Shown: piece after piece, positions 1 through 5,909 of the stretch
Layout: the number at the start of each line of letters is the position of its first letter
Position numbering within the stretch: position 1 is the first letter of the stretch
Source of the DNA: an uncultured Alphaproteobacteria bacterium
GTDB lineage: Bacteria > Pseudomonadota > Alphaproteobacteria > Caulobacterales > Caulobacteraceae
Length of the DNA: 6,438 nucleotides
Assembly: GCA_903928755.1 (NCBI GenBank)
Contig: CAIYSH010000170.1
Span: 1-6,438 of the forward strand
Direction: 5' to 3'
Translations under genes and position numbers: made by a program
The notes under the pieces: model-generated
Seen by the model: only the letters and a program-made list of their open reading frames with translations
What the model was told of the DNA's origin: nothing
Databases searched by the model: none

Positions 1-1590
1 ATCACCATGGGGCTCGTCGAGCAGGATCAGGACAAAGTAACGATCGGTCCCGGCCTCTCCATCAGTCGGAAAAACCGCTGCGAAGGACGAAACCTGCCGG
101 GTCGGACTGTATCCGCGGATCGAGGGGTCATACTTCTCCCCGGTTCCCGTCTTGCCGCCAACCGTCAGCCCAGGCACATCGGCTTTTCCACCAGACCCCC
201 CCGTCACATTGGCCCTCATGATCTGCAGCATCTGGCGGGAGGTCCGCTCAGAAACCACTCGCGGACCGCTGACCTTTGCGCCTTCCGGCAGCTTGCGGAT
301 GGTCATTGGCAACAGATAGCCGCCGTTGAGCAGTGCACCCATCGCCCGGCTCAACGCCAGGGGACTGACATCTATCCCATGACCGAATGACGTAGAGGCG
401 ACAGCGTCCTCATCCCATTTTTTCGGGACCAAGGGGGTCGCAGATTCCCTGAGCTCGACCTTTGCAGGGCCAGTCAGGCCGAGCGCGCTGAAATAATGAC
501 TGAGCCGTTCCGCACCTATCTGTTCCGCCAGCTGCGCAGTACCGATATTCGAAGAACGCTGAAAAACCTCCACGAGGCTGAGTATTTTCCGGGTCGCATG
601 GTAGTCGTGGATGGTGCGGTAACCCAGCCGGAATGGCTGCCGGGCATCGAAGGTCGAGTCTGGCGTCGCCACCCCGGTATCCAGCCCGATGGCCACCGTA
701 AAGGCCTTGAAGGTCGAACCCATTTCGTAAACCGCTGAGGCCGCGCGATTGAGCCTCTGGTCATCGGTAGCCTGCCCGGGACGGTTCGGATCGAAGCTGG
801 GCCAACTGGCCATGCCCAGGACTTCGCCGGTCCTGACATTGGTGACGAGACCGACGGCCCCGATTGGCCCGAATTCCCGGGCCGCCTTGTTCAGTTCGTC
901 TTCAAGAGCTGCCTGCACGCGCAGGTCAATGGAAAGCGCAACCGACTTCGGTGTCCCAGCAAAATTGCGCACTTCATCGTTGAAAGCCGCTTCCGCCCCA
1001 GCCAGACCGCGGCCTCCGGTATCGGCAAAACCAATGATATGCGCTGCCGTCTCGCCGAGGGGATAGATGCGCTTGGCCTCGGGTTCAAAGGTTACCCCCG
1101 GCAGGCCAAGATCATTGATCTGTGTCTTCACGGCTGGCGTAAGACCTCCGATCAGGAAACTGCGACGCTTGGACCCCATGGCATGGTCAATGCGGGCCCC
1201 TGTCAGTTCCGGCAGGGCAAGCAGCAAGACCCTGCGGGTCTCGCGCGCATCCCACACTTCACGCGGCTCGACATAAAGGCCGTAGTGATCAAGGTCGATG
1301 GCCAGCATGGCACCATGGCGGTCCACAAGATCGCGCCGGGCCATGCCGCCTTCAGCTGCTGCCCCGTTGACGCGACTGACGCCGGGAAAGATTGCCATTC
1401 TGGCCGCGCCGGCTGCCAGGACAATGAACGCAACGGAGAAAGCTGAAAGGACCACAAAGATTCTGAGGCGGGTGTCATCTTCAGCCCGCCCTGCGGCTCT
1501 TGCCCGCTCGAATGCGTGTTCAAGCCGCCAGACAAGATCCTTGATCCATCTCCAGTTCGGCATGGGAATGCCACGCATGGCAAAGCTCAT
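1..1590 (-). CDS. ftsI: Division-specific peptidoglycan transpeptidase FtsI (PBP3), C-terminus cut by window edge
   Basis: This is a class B penicillin-binding protein that crosslinks septal peptidoglycan in the periplasm as part of the divisome with FtsW, FtsL and FtsQ. The frame is open for 530 codons from the ATG at 1590 to the window edge. A short basic cytoplasmic N-terminus precedes one membrane segment at about residues 42-63. The dimerisation domain begins at RRDLVDRHG (about residue 83) and includes YPLGETAAHIIGFAD. All three transpeptidase motifs are intact: STFK at 292-295 (nucleophile S292), SSN at 346-348 and KTG at 480-482. The family is usually about 580-600 residues, so perhaps 50-70 are missing. 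The start overlaps the ftsL stop as ATGA, with AAGG seven bases upstream. The first motif has RRD where many homologues have RG; I take this as lineage variation. Confidence 0.96.
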   Translation of the reverse strand, partial: MSFAMRGIPMPNWRWIKDLVWRLEHAFERARAAGRAEDDTRLRIFVVLSAFSVAFIVLAAGAARMAIFPGVSRVNGAAAEGGMARRDLVDRHGAMLAIDLDHYGLYVEPREVWDARETRRVLLLALPELTGARIDHAMGSKRRSFLIGGLTPAVKTQINDLGLPGVTFEPEAKRIYPLGETAAHIIGFADTGGRGLAGAEAAFNDEVRNFAGTPKSVALSIDLRVQAALEDELNKAAREFGPIGAVGLVTNVRTGEVLGMASWPSFDPNRPGQATDDQRLNRAASAVYEMGSTFKAFTVAIGLDTGVATPDSTFDARQPFRLGYRTIHDYHATRKILSLVEVFQRSSNIGTAQLAEQIGAERLSHYFSALGLTGPAKVELRESATPLVPKKWDEDAVASTSFGHGIDVSPLALSRAMGALLNGGYLLPMTIRKLPEGAKVSGPRVVSERTSRQMLQIMRANVTGGSGGKADVPGLTVGGKTGTGEKYDPSIRGYSPTRQVSSFAAVFPTDGEAGTDRYFVLILLDEPHGD

Positions 1591-1928
1591 GGCTCCACCT
1601 TGGCGATCGCAGCCGGGGCACTTGCCTGAACCGAAGACAGGTCTTCAGGCGCGACCTCGCGGGTCGACCGGACCGGGGCGAGGCCGAGATAAGCCCCGGA
1701 GAGCTGAGCGATACGATCGGGACGCTCAAGATGAGTAACTTCGGCCCTGAGGAGACGGATCCGGTCATTTTCGACAAGGATCTGGTTCTCGACACGGGCA
1801 ATCTCGCCACGCTCACGCCCGGCAAATGTCTTGGCCAGGTAAACCAACAATATCAGGAAGATCAGGATCCCCAGGCCAGCAACATTCACCAGCCGGAAGC
1901 CCCAGATGCGACGATGGAAGAGGGTCAT
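1587..1928 (-). CDS. ftsL: Cell division protein FtsL
   Basis: This is a small bitopic divisome protein that in other bacteria forms a complex with FtsB and FtsQ and activates FtsWI septal synthesis. It has 113 residues: a basic N-terminus, one membrane segment at about 13-33 (LVNVAGLGILIFLILLVYL), then a periplasmic heptad-rich helix at about 40-75. The helix ends in LRAEVTHLERPDRIAQLS, a pattern typical of alphaproteobacterial FtsL. The tail is Ala/Pro-rich. The ATG at 1928 overlaps the rsmH stop as ATGA and has GGAG nine bases upstream. An in-frame TTG at 1943 would add five residues but would remove that ribosome site. The stop overlaps the ftsI start. FtsL sequences diverge strongly, so the call rests on topology plus position between rsmH and ftsI. 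Confidence 0.9.
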   Translation of the reverse strand: MTLFHRRIWGFRLVNVAGLGILIFLILLVYLAKTFAGRERGEIARVENQILVENDRIRLLRAEVTHLERPDRIAQLSGAYLGLAPVRSTREVAPEDLSSVQASAPAAIAKVEP

Positions 1929-2854
1929 GTCAGCCCGCTCCAAACCGGAGCCGTCGTCCGTCTTGCTGCACGGAGTTTGGCCGAACGGGACCGGGGGTTC
2001 GCCGCAAGCTCTGCATCCGACGGCCCCAGGGCTCCATTGAACACCAGTTCAAAGCTGGGCGGGGGCCCGGCCTGAACCGGCGGCGCATGTCGCGAACCAC
2101 CAGGCGTCCGCCCGGATCTTTCCGTCAGGAAGGCCTTGACGATACGGTCTTCGAGCGAGTGGAAAGTCACGACGGCCAGCCGCCCGCCGGCAAGAAGGAT
2201 TTCCTCGGCCGCAAGAAGACCGGCCTCAAGCTCGGAAAGTTCCTCGTTCACGGCAATTCTGAGTCCCTGGAAGGTCCGGGTCGCAGGATGCACCTTGGCG
2301 CCCCGTCGCCCCCCCAGAACCCGCTCCACGAATTCCGCAAAGTCCAGGGTGCGGGTGAAAGGCTGCTCGACACGACGACGACCAATCGCTGCGGCGATAC
2401 GGCGGGACTGGCGCTCTTCCCCATAGACCCAAAGCATGCGGGCAAGGTCCTTGAGGTCTGCGGTGTTGACGATGTCAGCCGCTGTCCGCCCGGTGTCGCT
2501 CATGCGCATATCCAAGGGGCCATCCCGCATGAATGAAAATCCGCGGTCCGCCTCATCCAGTTGCATGGAGGAAACACCGAGATCCAAGGCAACTCCATCC
2601 ACGGAGTCGGCCCCGAGTTCCACAGCCATGTCGGAAAAACGGGATTCCAGGAGCCGGAATCCCCCCCCGAGGCCAGCGGCGAATTGCCGCGCCGACGGAT
2701 CGCGGTCAAAGGCAATCACCTCAGCTCCGGCCGCCAGAAAAGCACGGCTATAGCCACCGGCACCAAACGTGCCGTCGACGACCTTCTGGCCGGGCTCTAT
2801 GGCCAGGGCTGAAAGGACTGGGTCCAGCAGAACGGGAATGTGCGGCGCGCTCAA
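1925..2854 (-). CDS. rsmH: 16S rRNA (cytosine(1402)-N(4))-methyltransferase RsmH (MraW)
   Basis: This SAM-dependent enzyme methylates N4 of C1402 in 16S rRNA, in the P-site region of the small subunit. At 309 residues it has normal family length. Visible motifs in order are HIPVLLDPVL (5-14), the SAM loop DGTFGAGGYS (27-36), FDRDPSA (49-55), DLGVSSMQLD (91-100), RGFSFMRDGPLDMRM (104-118), YGEERQSRRIA (144-154), HPATRTFQGLRIAVNEEL (189-206), VTFHSLEDRIVK (229-240) and the C-terminal NPRSRSAKLRAARR (286-299). The start is a TTG whose last two bases overlap the mraZ stop (TTGA), with a GGGGG run about six bases upstream. No alternative start lies in frame nearby, and the conserved HIPVLL begins at residue 5. 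It sits in the dcw operon between mraZ and ftsL. Confidence 0.97.
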   Translation of the reverse strand: MSAPHIPVLLDPVLSALAIEPGQKVVDGTFGAGGYSRAFLAAGAEVIAFDRDPSARQFAAGLGGGFRLLESRFSDMAVELGADSVDGVALDLGVSSMQLDEADRGFSFMRDGPLDMRMSDTGRTAADIVNTADLKDLARMLWVYGEERQSRRIAAAIGRRRVEQPFTRTLDFAEFVERVLGGRRGAKVHPATRTFQGLRIAVNEELSELEAGLLAAEEILLAGGRLAVVTFHSLEDRIVKAFLTERSGRTPGGSRHAPPVQAGPPPSFELVFNGALGPSDAELAANPRSRSAKLRAARRTTAPVWSGLT

Positions 2855-3333
2855 GAGGCACCCCCAAGGCGCGAGACGCGCTGTGCGGCGCGCAGCCGGG
2901 CCAGACCATCCCGGGCAAGGTCCCGCTGCGCCGAGCGATGGGCCTGGAAAACCTCCCGGTCCCAGATCTGGAAGCGGTCACCAAGACCGACAATCACCAC
3001 CCAGTCTTCGAGCCCGAACATGTCACAGAGCTGCTCGGGAAGCGTGATCCGCCCCGCAGTATCAAAAGCCATTTTCGCCAGGCCACCCAAAACAGAGGTT
3101 TCAAGCGCACTGCGGATCGGGTCACCGAAATCCAGCTCGCCAATCACACCGACATAGCGATCAAGCAAGGGCTGCCCGCCCCCCTCGATACAGTCGGCTT
3201 CAATCGACGGGAAACAGACAACCCCGTCAAAGGCTCCCGATATCAGGGCGCGGAATTCCTGCGGCACGACAATGCGCCGTTTGGCGTCCAGCTGCTTCTC
3301 AAACGTCGAGACGAACATCCCGCCGCGCCCCAT
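2851..3333 (-). CDS. mraZ: Transcriptional regulator MraZ
   Basis: MraZ is the first gene of the dcw cluster and encodes a ring-forming DNA-binding protein that controls its own operon by binding TGGGN repeats (known from E. coli). The protein has two AbrB/MraZ-type beta-barrel repeats. The first is around residues 6-45 (MFVSTFEKQLDAKRRIVVPQEF) and the second around 87-128 (KMAFDTAGRITLPEQL and then GDRFQIWDREVF). Both carry the D-x-x-x-R core and the I-x-x-P strand. The C-terminal 30 residues are basic and probably helical. The start is uncertain: the ATG at 3333 gives 160 residues, but the ATG at 3318 gives MFVSTFE, matching where most MraZ proteins begin, and has a GGGG run nine bases upstream. 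The stop overlaps the rsmH TTG start. Confidence 0.94.
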   Translation of the reverse strand: MGRGGMFVSTFEKQLDAKRRIVVPQEFRALISGAFDGVVCFPSIEADCIEGGGQPLLDRYVGVIGELDFGDPIRSALETSVLGGLAKMAFDTAGRITLPEQLCDMFGLEDWVVIVGLGDRFQIWDREVFQAHRSAQRDLARDGLARLRAAQRVSRLGGAS

Positions 3334-3337
3334 TCCG

Positions 3338-3352
3338 TGGCCAGTCTGGCCA
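3338..3352 (-). promoter_or_regulatory. Small hairpin before the mraZ start
   Basis: TGGCCA, three bases, then TGGCCA again. Because the hexamer is its own reverse complement, the mRNA can form a 6-bp stem with a 3-base loop. It ends five bases before the ATG at 3333 and twenty before the ATG at 3318. It would cover the ribosome site of the upstream start, which favours the downstream start or suggests translational control. The structure is seen in the sequence; the function is inferred. Confidence 0.3.
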
Positions 3353-3425
3353 TTGTGAAAATCGGCCCTGAAGACCCGGTCACGTGAGGCAACCAGGGCC
3401 CTCGAACGCCATGCCCGAAGAATAT

Positions 3426-3450
3426 TGGGTTAACATGGGATTTAATGGGA
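3426..3450 (+). promoter_or_regulatory. MraZ-box array (three TGGGN repeats)
   Basis: TGGGT, TGGGA and TGGGA occur at 3426, 3436 and 3446, separated by two 5-base spacers (TAACA, TTTAA). This gives an exact 10-base period, about one helical turn. It matches the TGGGN-N5 direct-repeat operator described for MraZ, and it lies about 93-117 bases upstream of the mraZ ATG at 3333. The position ten bases further on (TGACT at 3456) keeps only TG, so I count three boxes. The TGGG reading is on the strand opposite to mraZ; on the coding strand the repeats read NCCCA. Autoregulation of mraZ-rsmH-ftsL-ftsI is the expected role. Confidence 0.75.
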
Positions 3451-3455
3451 CACAA
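3427..3455 (-). promoter_or_regulatory. Candidate mraZ promoter overlapping the MraZ boxes
   Basis: On the minus strand a TTGTGT (3455-3450) and a TAACCC (3432-3427) are separated by 17 bases. This resembles a loose alphaproteobacterial housekeeping promoter. The -10 match is poor. The attraction is position: the MraZ boxes fill the spacer and -10, so bound MraZ would block polymerase, and the leader to mraZ would be about 90 bases. Other A+T-rich stretches upstream could serve instead. Confidence 0.25.
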
Positions 3456-3456
3456 T

Positions 3457-3461
3457 GACTC
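3457..3461. promoter_or_regulatory. GANTC site near the mraZ promoter
   Basis: GACTC is a GANTC site, the target of the CcrM cell-cycle DNA methyltransferase in most alphaproteobacteria. It lies just upstream of the candidate mraZ -35 and six bases from the last MraZ box. It is the only GANTC I see in this intergenic gap. A regulatory role is inferred, since such sites also occur by chance. Confidence 0.25.
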
Positions 3462-3504
3462 CGGAAAACGAATTGGCGTAAAAACAAGGGTATTGAGCAC
3501 CGTC

Positions 3505-3512
3505 ATGGTTAA
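3505..3512 (-). promoter_or_regulatory. CtrA-like octamer TTAACCAT
   Basis: Read on the minus strand, this is an exact TTAACCAT, an octamer reported as a CtrA-associated motif in Caulobacter. Two further TTAACC hexamers on the same strand lie at 3553-3548 and 3433-3428, the last overlapping the first MraZ box. I do not find the full TTAA-N7-TTAA form; the pair at 3430 and 3442 is spaced by eight. The site is therefore tentative and depends on the host encoding CtrA. Confidence 0.3.
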
Positions 3513-3590
3513 TAAACACAAACAATCAACAGAACATACACGGAACAGGTTAAGCATAATGGCGCGAAATCGCGGTGCTGTGGAAGTTGG

Positions 3591-3980
<390 letters not shown>

Positions 3981-3986
3981 GCCTCA

Positions 3987-4015
3987 CCCATGGCGGCTAT
4001 GGACCACCGGGTCAA
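3987..4015 (-). promoter_or_regulatory. Candidate rnpB promoter
   Basis: TTGACC at 4015-4010 fits the alphaproteobacterial -35 (TTGAC). It is followed after 17 bases by CATGGG (3992-3987), a poor -10, and the inferred RNA 5' end lies about six bases further on. The -35 contains the TGA stop of the upstream acetyltransferase gene (4014-4012). The spacing is right and the -35 good, but the -10 is weak. A GANTC site (GAGTC, 4021-4025) lies just upstream. Confidence 0.4.
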
Positions 4016-4557
4016 TCGGCGAGTCGCCCATAGATCAGTTGATCCCAGAAACGTCCCTTCCAGTAGGCATGATCCCTAAGCCTGCCCTCAAGGGTAAAAC
4101 CCTGTCGCTCCAACAGCTTGCAGGACCGGATGTTTCCAACGGTTACCATGGCTTCCAGCCGATGGAGGCCCAGGGTCTCAAAACCAAAGGCCATGACATA
4201 CGGCAGGATCTCGCTCATCACGCCCCGCCCCCAGTGAGCCCGCTCCAGATCATAGGCAACCTCGCCCCGCCGACCACGCTCCAGTTCAAGGGAATTGAAC
4301 CCAACGGTCCCGATCAGCCTTGGGTCATCCGCCCGGCGGATGGCCCATCTCAGGCCGCGATTGCCTGCTGCCATGTCCCGGGCCCAGTCAACGATCTCCC
4401 TGGCTTCCGAAAAATTCACGAGCGGGTTTATGTCCATGAATTCCGCCACGGCTGGGTCACTGAACAGGGCAAGCAGATCACGGGCGTCACCCTGTGCGAG
4501 CGGCGTCAGCCTGTAAGGTCCAGCTGTCAGGGCCTGGCGCTCCAGAGGCGGGATCAC
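4012..4557 (-). CDS. GNAT-family N-acetyltransferase, RimJ/RimL type
   Basis: This is a cytoplasmic acetyl-CoA-dependent acetyltransferase of 181 residues. The N-terminal strand TAGPYRLTPLAQGDARDLLALFSD (11-34) is typical of the RimJ/RimL subgroup. The domain continues with LIGTVGFNSLE (81-91), GEVAYDLERAHWGRGVMSEIL (98-118) holding the acetyl-CoA pyrophosphate loop (W-G-R-G-V-M), LHRLEAMVTVGNIRSCKLLERQGF (131-154) and GRLRDHAYWKGRFWDQLIYG near the end. The substrate cannot be read from sequence; N-terminal amines of proteins, polyamines or small amines are all possible. It starts at a GTG that overlaps the stop of the PaiB-like gene as GTGA, so the two are probably translationally coupled. 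Its stop codon lies within the candidate rnpB -35. Confidence 0.93.
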   Translation of the reverse strand: MIPPLERQALTAGPYRLTPLAQGDARDLLALFSDPAVAEFMDINPLVNFSEAREIVDWARDMAAGNRGLRWAIRRADDPRLIGTVGFNSLELERGRRGEVAYDLERAHWGRGVMSEILPYVMAFGFETLGLHRLEAMVTVGNIRSCKLLERQGFTLEGRLRDHAYWKGRFWDQLIYGRLAD

Positions 4558-5156
4558 TTCAGGGCCCTCATTGCCCCGGCCAGAGGGTGCTGGCCCAGCC
4601 CCAAAACAACCCCCTCCTGATCCACGTCAGCCTTGTTCTGGCTCAGCTTCCAGGTCCCCTCCAGTCGGGTTACGGACAACCGGGCGCCGACGATCCCCCG
4701 GGTCATCGACTCGAACCGGCCGGCAGACATCTTTTGACGGGTCCAGGGTCGTTTTGGCGCAAGTTTCGCTTCTTCCTGCGCCGACAGATCGTCCAGCAGG
4801 GCAACTAGGCCGGCATGGTCCAGGCCGGCTACAGGCCCCTCCGCTTCAACCGACATGTAGTTCCAGGTCGGAACCTGATCCTCTGAAACATACCAGTCAG
4901 GACTGACATAGGCCTCAGCCCCCAGACTTACAGCTACGGCGTGAAAGCCGACCGCCAGATGCTGGGCCAGGACGTTGGCACTGGAAAGATGAAAATCGAG
5001 AACGGGACACCCATCCAGGTCCCGGAAAAGGACCGGTGCCTGAGCCATCAGCACACGCCCCTCAGGCGCGGCGGCAAGAGTCACCAGGGGGTGGCGTCGC
5101 AGATGCTCCATGAGGGGCTCTACGGCCTCAATCCTGAAAGCATTTGCCGGGTGCAT
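4554..5156 (-). CDS. PaiB-like FMN-binding split-barrel protein
   Basis: A 200-residue protein of the PaiB family, a split beta-barrel related to pyridoxamine-phosphate oxidase. Bacillus subtilis PaiB is described as a transcriptional regulator affecting sporulation and protease genes; for most homologues the role is unknown. Family hallmarks are AYVSPDWY (82-89), QVPTWNYMSVEAEG (94-107) and, near the C-terminus, KLSQNKADVDQEGVVLGL (170-187). The segment DFHLSSANVLAQHL (54-67) corresponds to the usual HxARANP region but is degenerate. The ATG at 5156 shares one base with the stop of the amidase gene (TGATG). The following gene encodes a GNAT protein, which recalls the paiA-paiB pair of Bacillus. 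Ligand and function here are not determined by the sequence. Confidence 0.88.
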   Translation of the reverse strand: MHPANAFRIEAVEPLMEHLRRHPLVTLAAAPEGRVLMAQAPVLFRDLDGCPVLDFHLSSANVLAQHLAVGFHAVAVSLGAEAYVSPDWYVSEDQVPTWNYMSVEAEGPVAGLDHAGLVALLDDLSAQEEAKLAPKRPWTRQKMSAGRFESMTRGIVGARLSVTRLEGTWKLSQNKADVDQEGVVLGLGQHPLAGAMRALK

Positions 5157-5875
5157 CAGGTCGCCAGTCGCAAGAGGGCGATGAGGCGGGCGCGGGTCTC
5201 TCCATCCGCCACACCATCAAACCGGCCTTGCCTCCAATGCCGCTGGAAGGCACGGACAACAGCGGTGGTGTGGGCATCATAGATCCCCGAGGGCGCGCAG
5301 TCATATCCAAGTCGGGTAAGCCCGGCCTGCAAGGCAAATACACCTGCGCCTTCGGCCCCCTCCCTCAAAGGCGCACCGGGTGCAGCCGGGGGCTCAACCC
5401 ACAGGCCGTGCCCGGCCAATGCCAGGGCCTGCCAGGGAAAGAGCTCACCCGGATCATCCTTGCGGTCCGGCGCGACATCGGAATGCCCGACAATGCGGCT
5501 GTCGGCGATCATCCATCGGCTGCGCACATCTGTGATCAGCGCGATGACAGCCCTGACCTGACCCTCCGGAAAGGCGCGATAACCCCATTCATGACCGGGA
5601 TTCACGATCTCGATGCCGATGGACCGGCTGTTGACGTCGGTTTCGCCTTTCCAGAAGGATACCCCAGCATGCCAGGCCCGGCGCGCCTCAGGCACCAGGC
5701 GGAAGATCCTGCCGTCTTCCTCAACCAGATAGTGCGAGCTGACCTTGGCCTGCGCGTCGCAAAGGCGGGCAAGTGCCCCCTCCCCGGTCTGCATGCCGGT
5801 ATAGTGAAGGACAATCATGTCCGGCAGCATCTTGCGCTGGTCGAAATTCGGCGATGGGGCGTCGATGAAATCCAT
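5156..5875 (-). CDS. AmpD-like N-acetylmuramoyl-L-alanine amidase with peptidoglycan-binding domain
   Basis: This zinc amidase cleaves the bond between N-acetylmuramic acid (or its anhydro form) and the stem peptide, in peptidoglycan recycling or turnover. It has 239 residues. The Amidase_2 domain (about 16-150) shows IVLHYTG with zinc ligand H24, SSHYLVEEDGRI (46-57), AWHAG (67-71), IGIEIVNPG with catalytic-type E89, and GHSDVAPDRKDDPG with H131, K139 and D141. A C-terminal PG_binding_1-type domain (about 175-237) includes LQAGLTRLGYDCAPSGIYD and VVRAFQRHW. This arrangement is like E. coli AmiD rather than AmpD, but no signal peptide or lipobox is visible, so it is probably cytoplasmic. The ATG at 5875 has AGGG nine bases upstream. 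It overlaps the PaiB-like gene by one base. Confidence 0.94.
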   Translation of the reverse strand: MDFIDAPSPNFDQRKMLPDMIVLHYTGMQTGEGALARLCDAQAKVSSHYLVEEDGRIFRLVPEARRAWHAGVSFWKGETDVNSRSIGIEIVNPGHEWGYRAFPEGQVRAVIALITDVRSRWMIADSRIVGHSDVAPDRKDDPGELFPWQALALAGHGLWVEPPAAPGAPLREGAEGAGVFALQAGLTRLGYDCAPSGIYDAHTTAVVRAFQRHWRQGRFDGVADGETRARLIALLRLAT

Positions 5876-5909
5876 GACTCATGACCCTAGAGCGTGTTCC
5901 CGCCAACGG

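Noticed and set aside
1203..1583. Minus-strand open frame of 126 codons inside ftsI
   Set aside because: It is out of frame with ftsI, which carries all the penicillin-binding motifs; the shadow has no recognisable content.
3381..3386. CACGTG palindrome upstream of mraZ
   Set aside because: A single 6-base palindrome is expected by chance and no partner site is present.
1826..3387. Plus-strand open frames opposite rsmH and mraZ
   Set aside because: They are antisense to two well-conserved genes, show no domain, and have compositions typical of shadow frames.
3430..3445. Full CtrA site TTAA-N7-TTAA
   Set aside because: The two TTAA elements are separated by eight bases (N8), not seven, and coincide with the MraZ-box spacers, which explain them.
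3563..3574. CGCG-ATTT-CGCG hairpin as an rnpB terminator
   Set aside because: The stem is only four base pairs and no T-run follows on the minus strand.
5144..5884. Plus-strand open frame of 246 codons
   Set aside because: An exact antisense shadow of the amidase gene, whose zinc ligands and domains are clear on the minus strand.
5883..5909. CTAGAGCG-like sequence between the transporter and amidase genes as a dispersed repeat
   Set aside because: It loosely recalls short alphaproteobacterial repeats, but there is only one copy in the window. A genome-wide search for multiple copies would be needed to support it.
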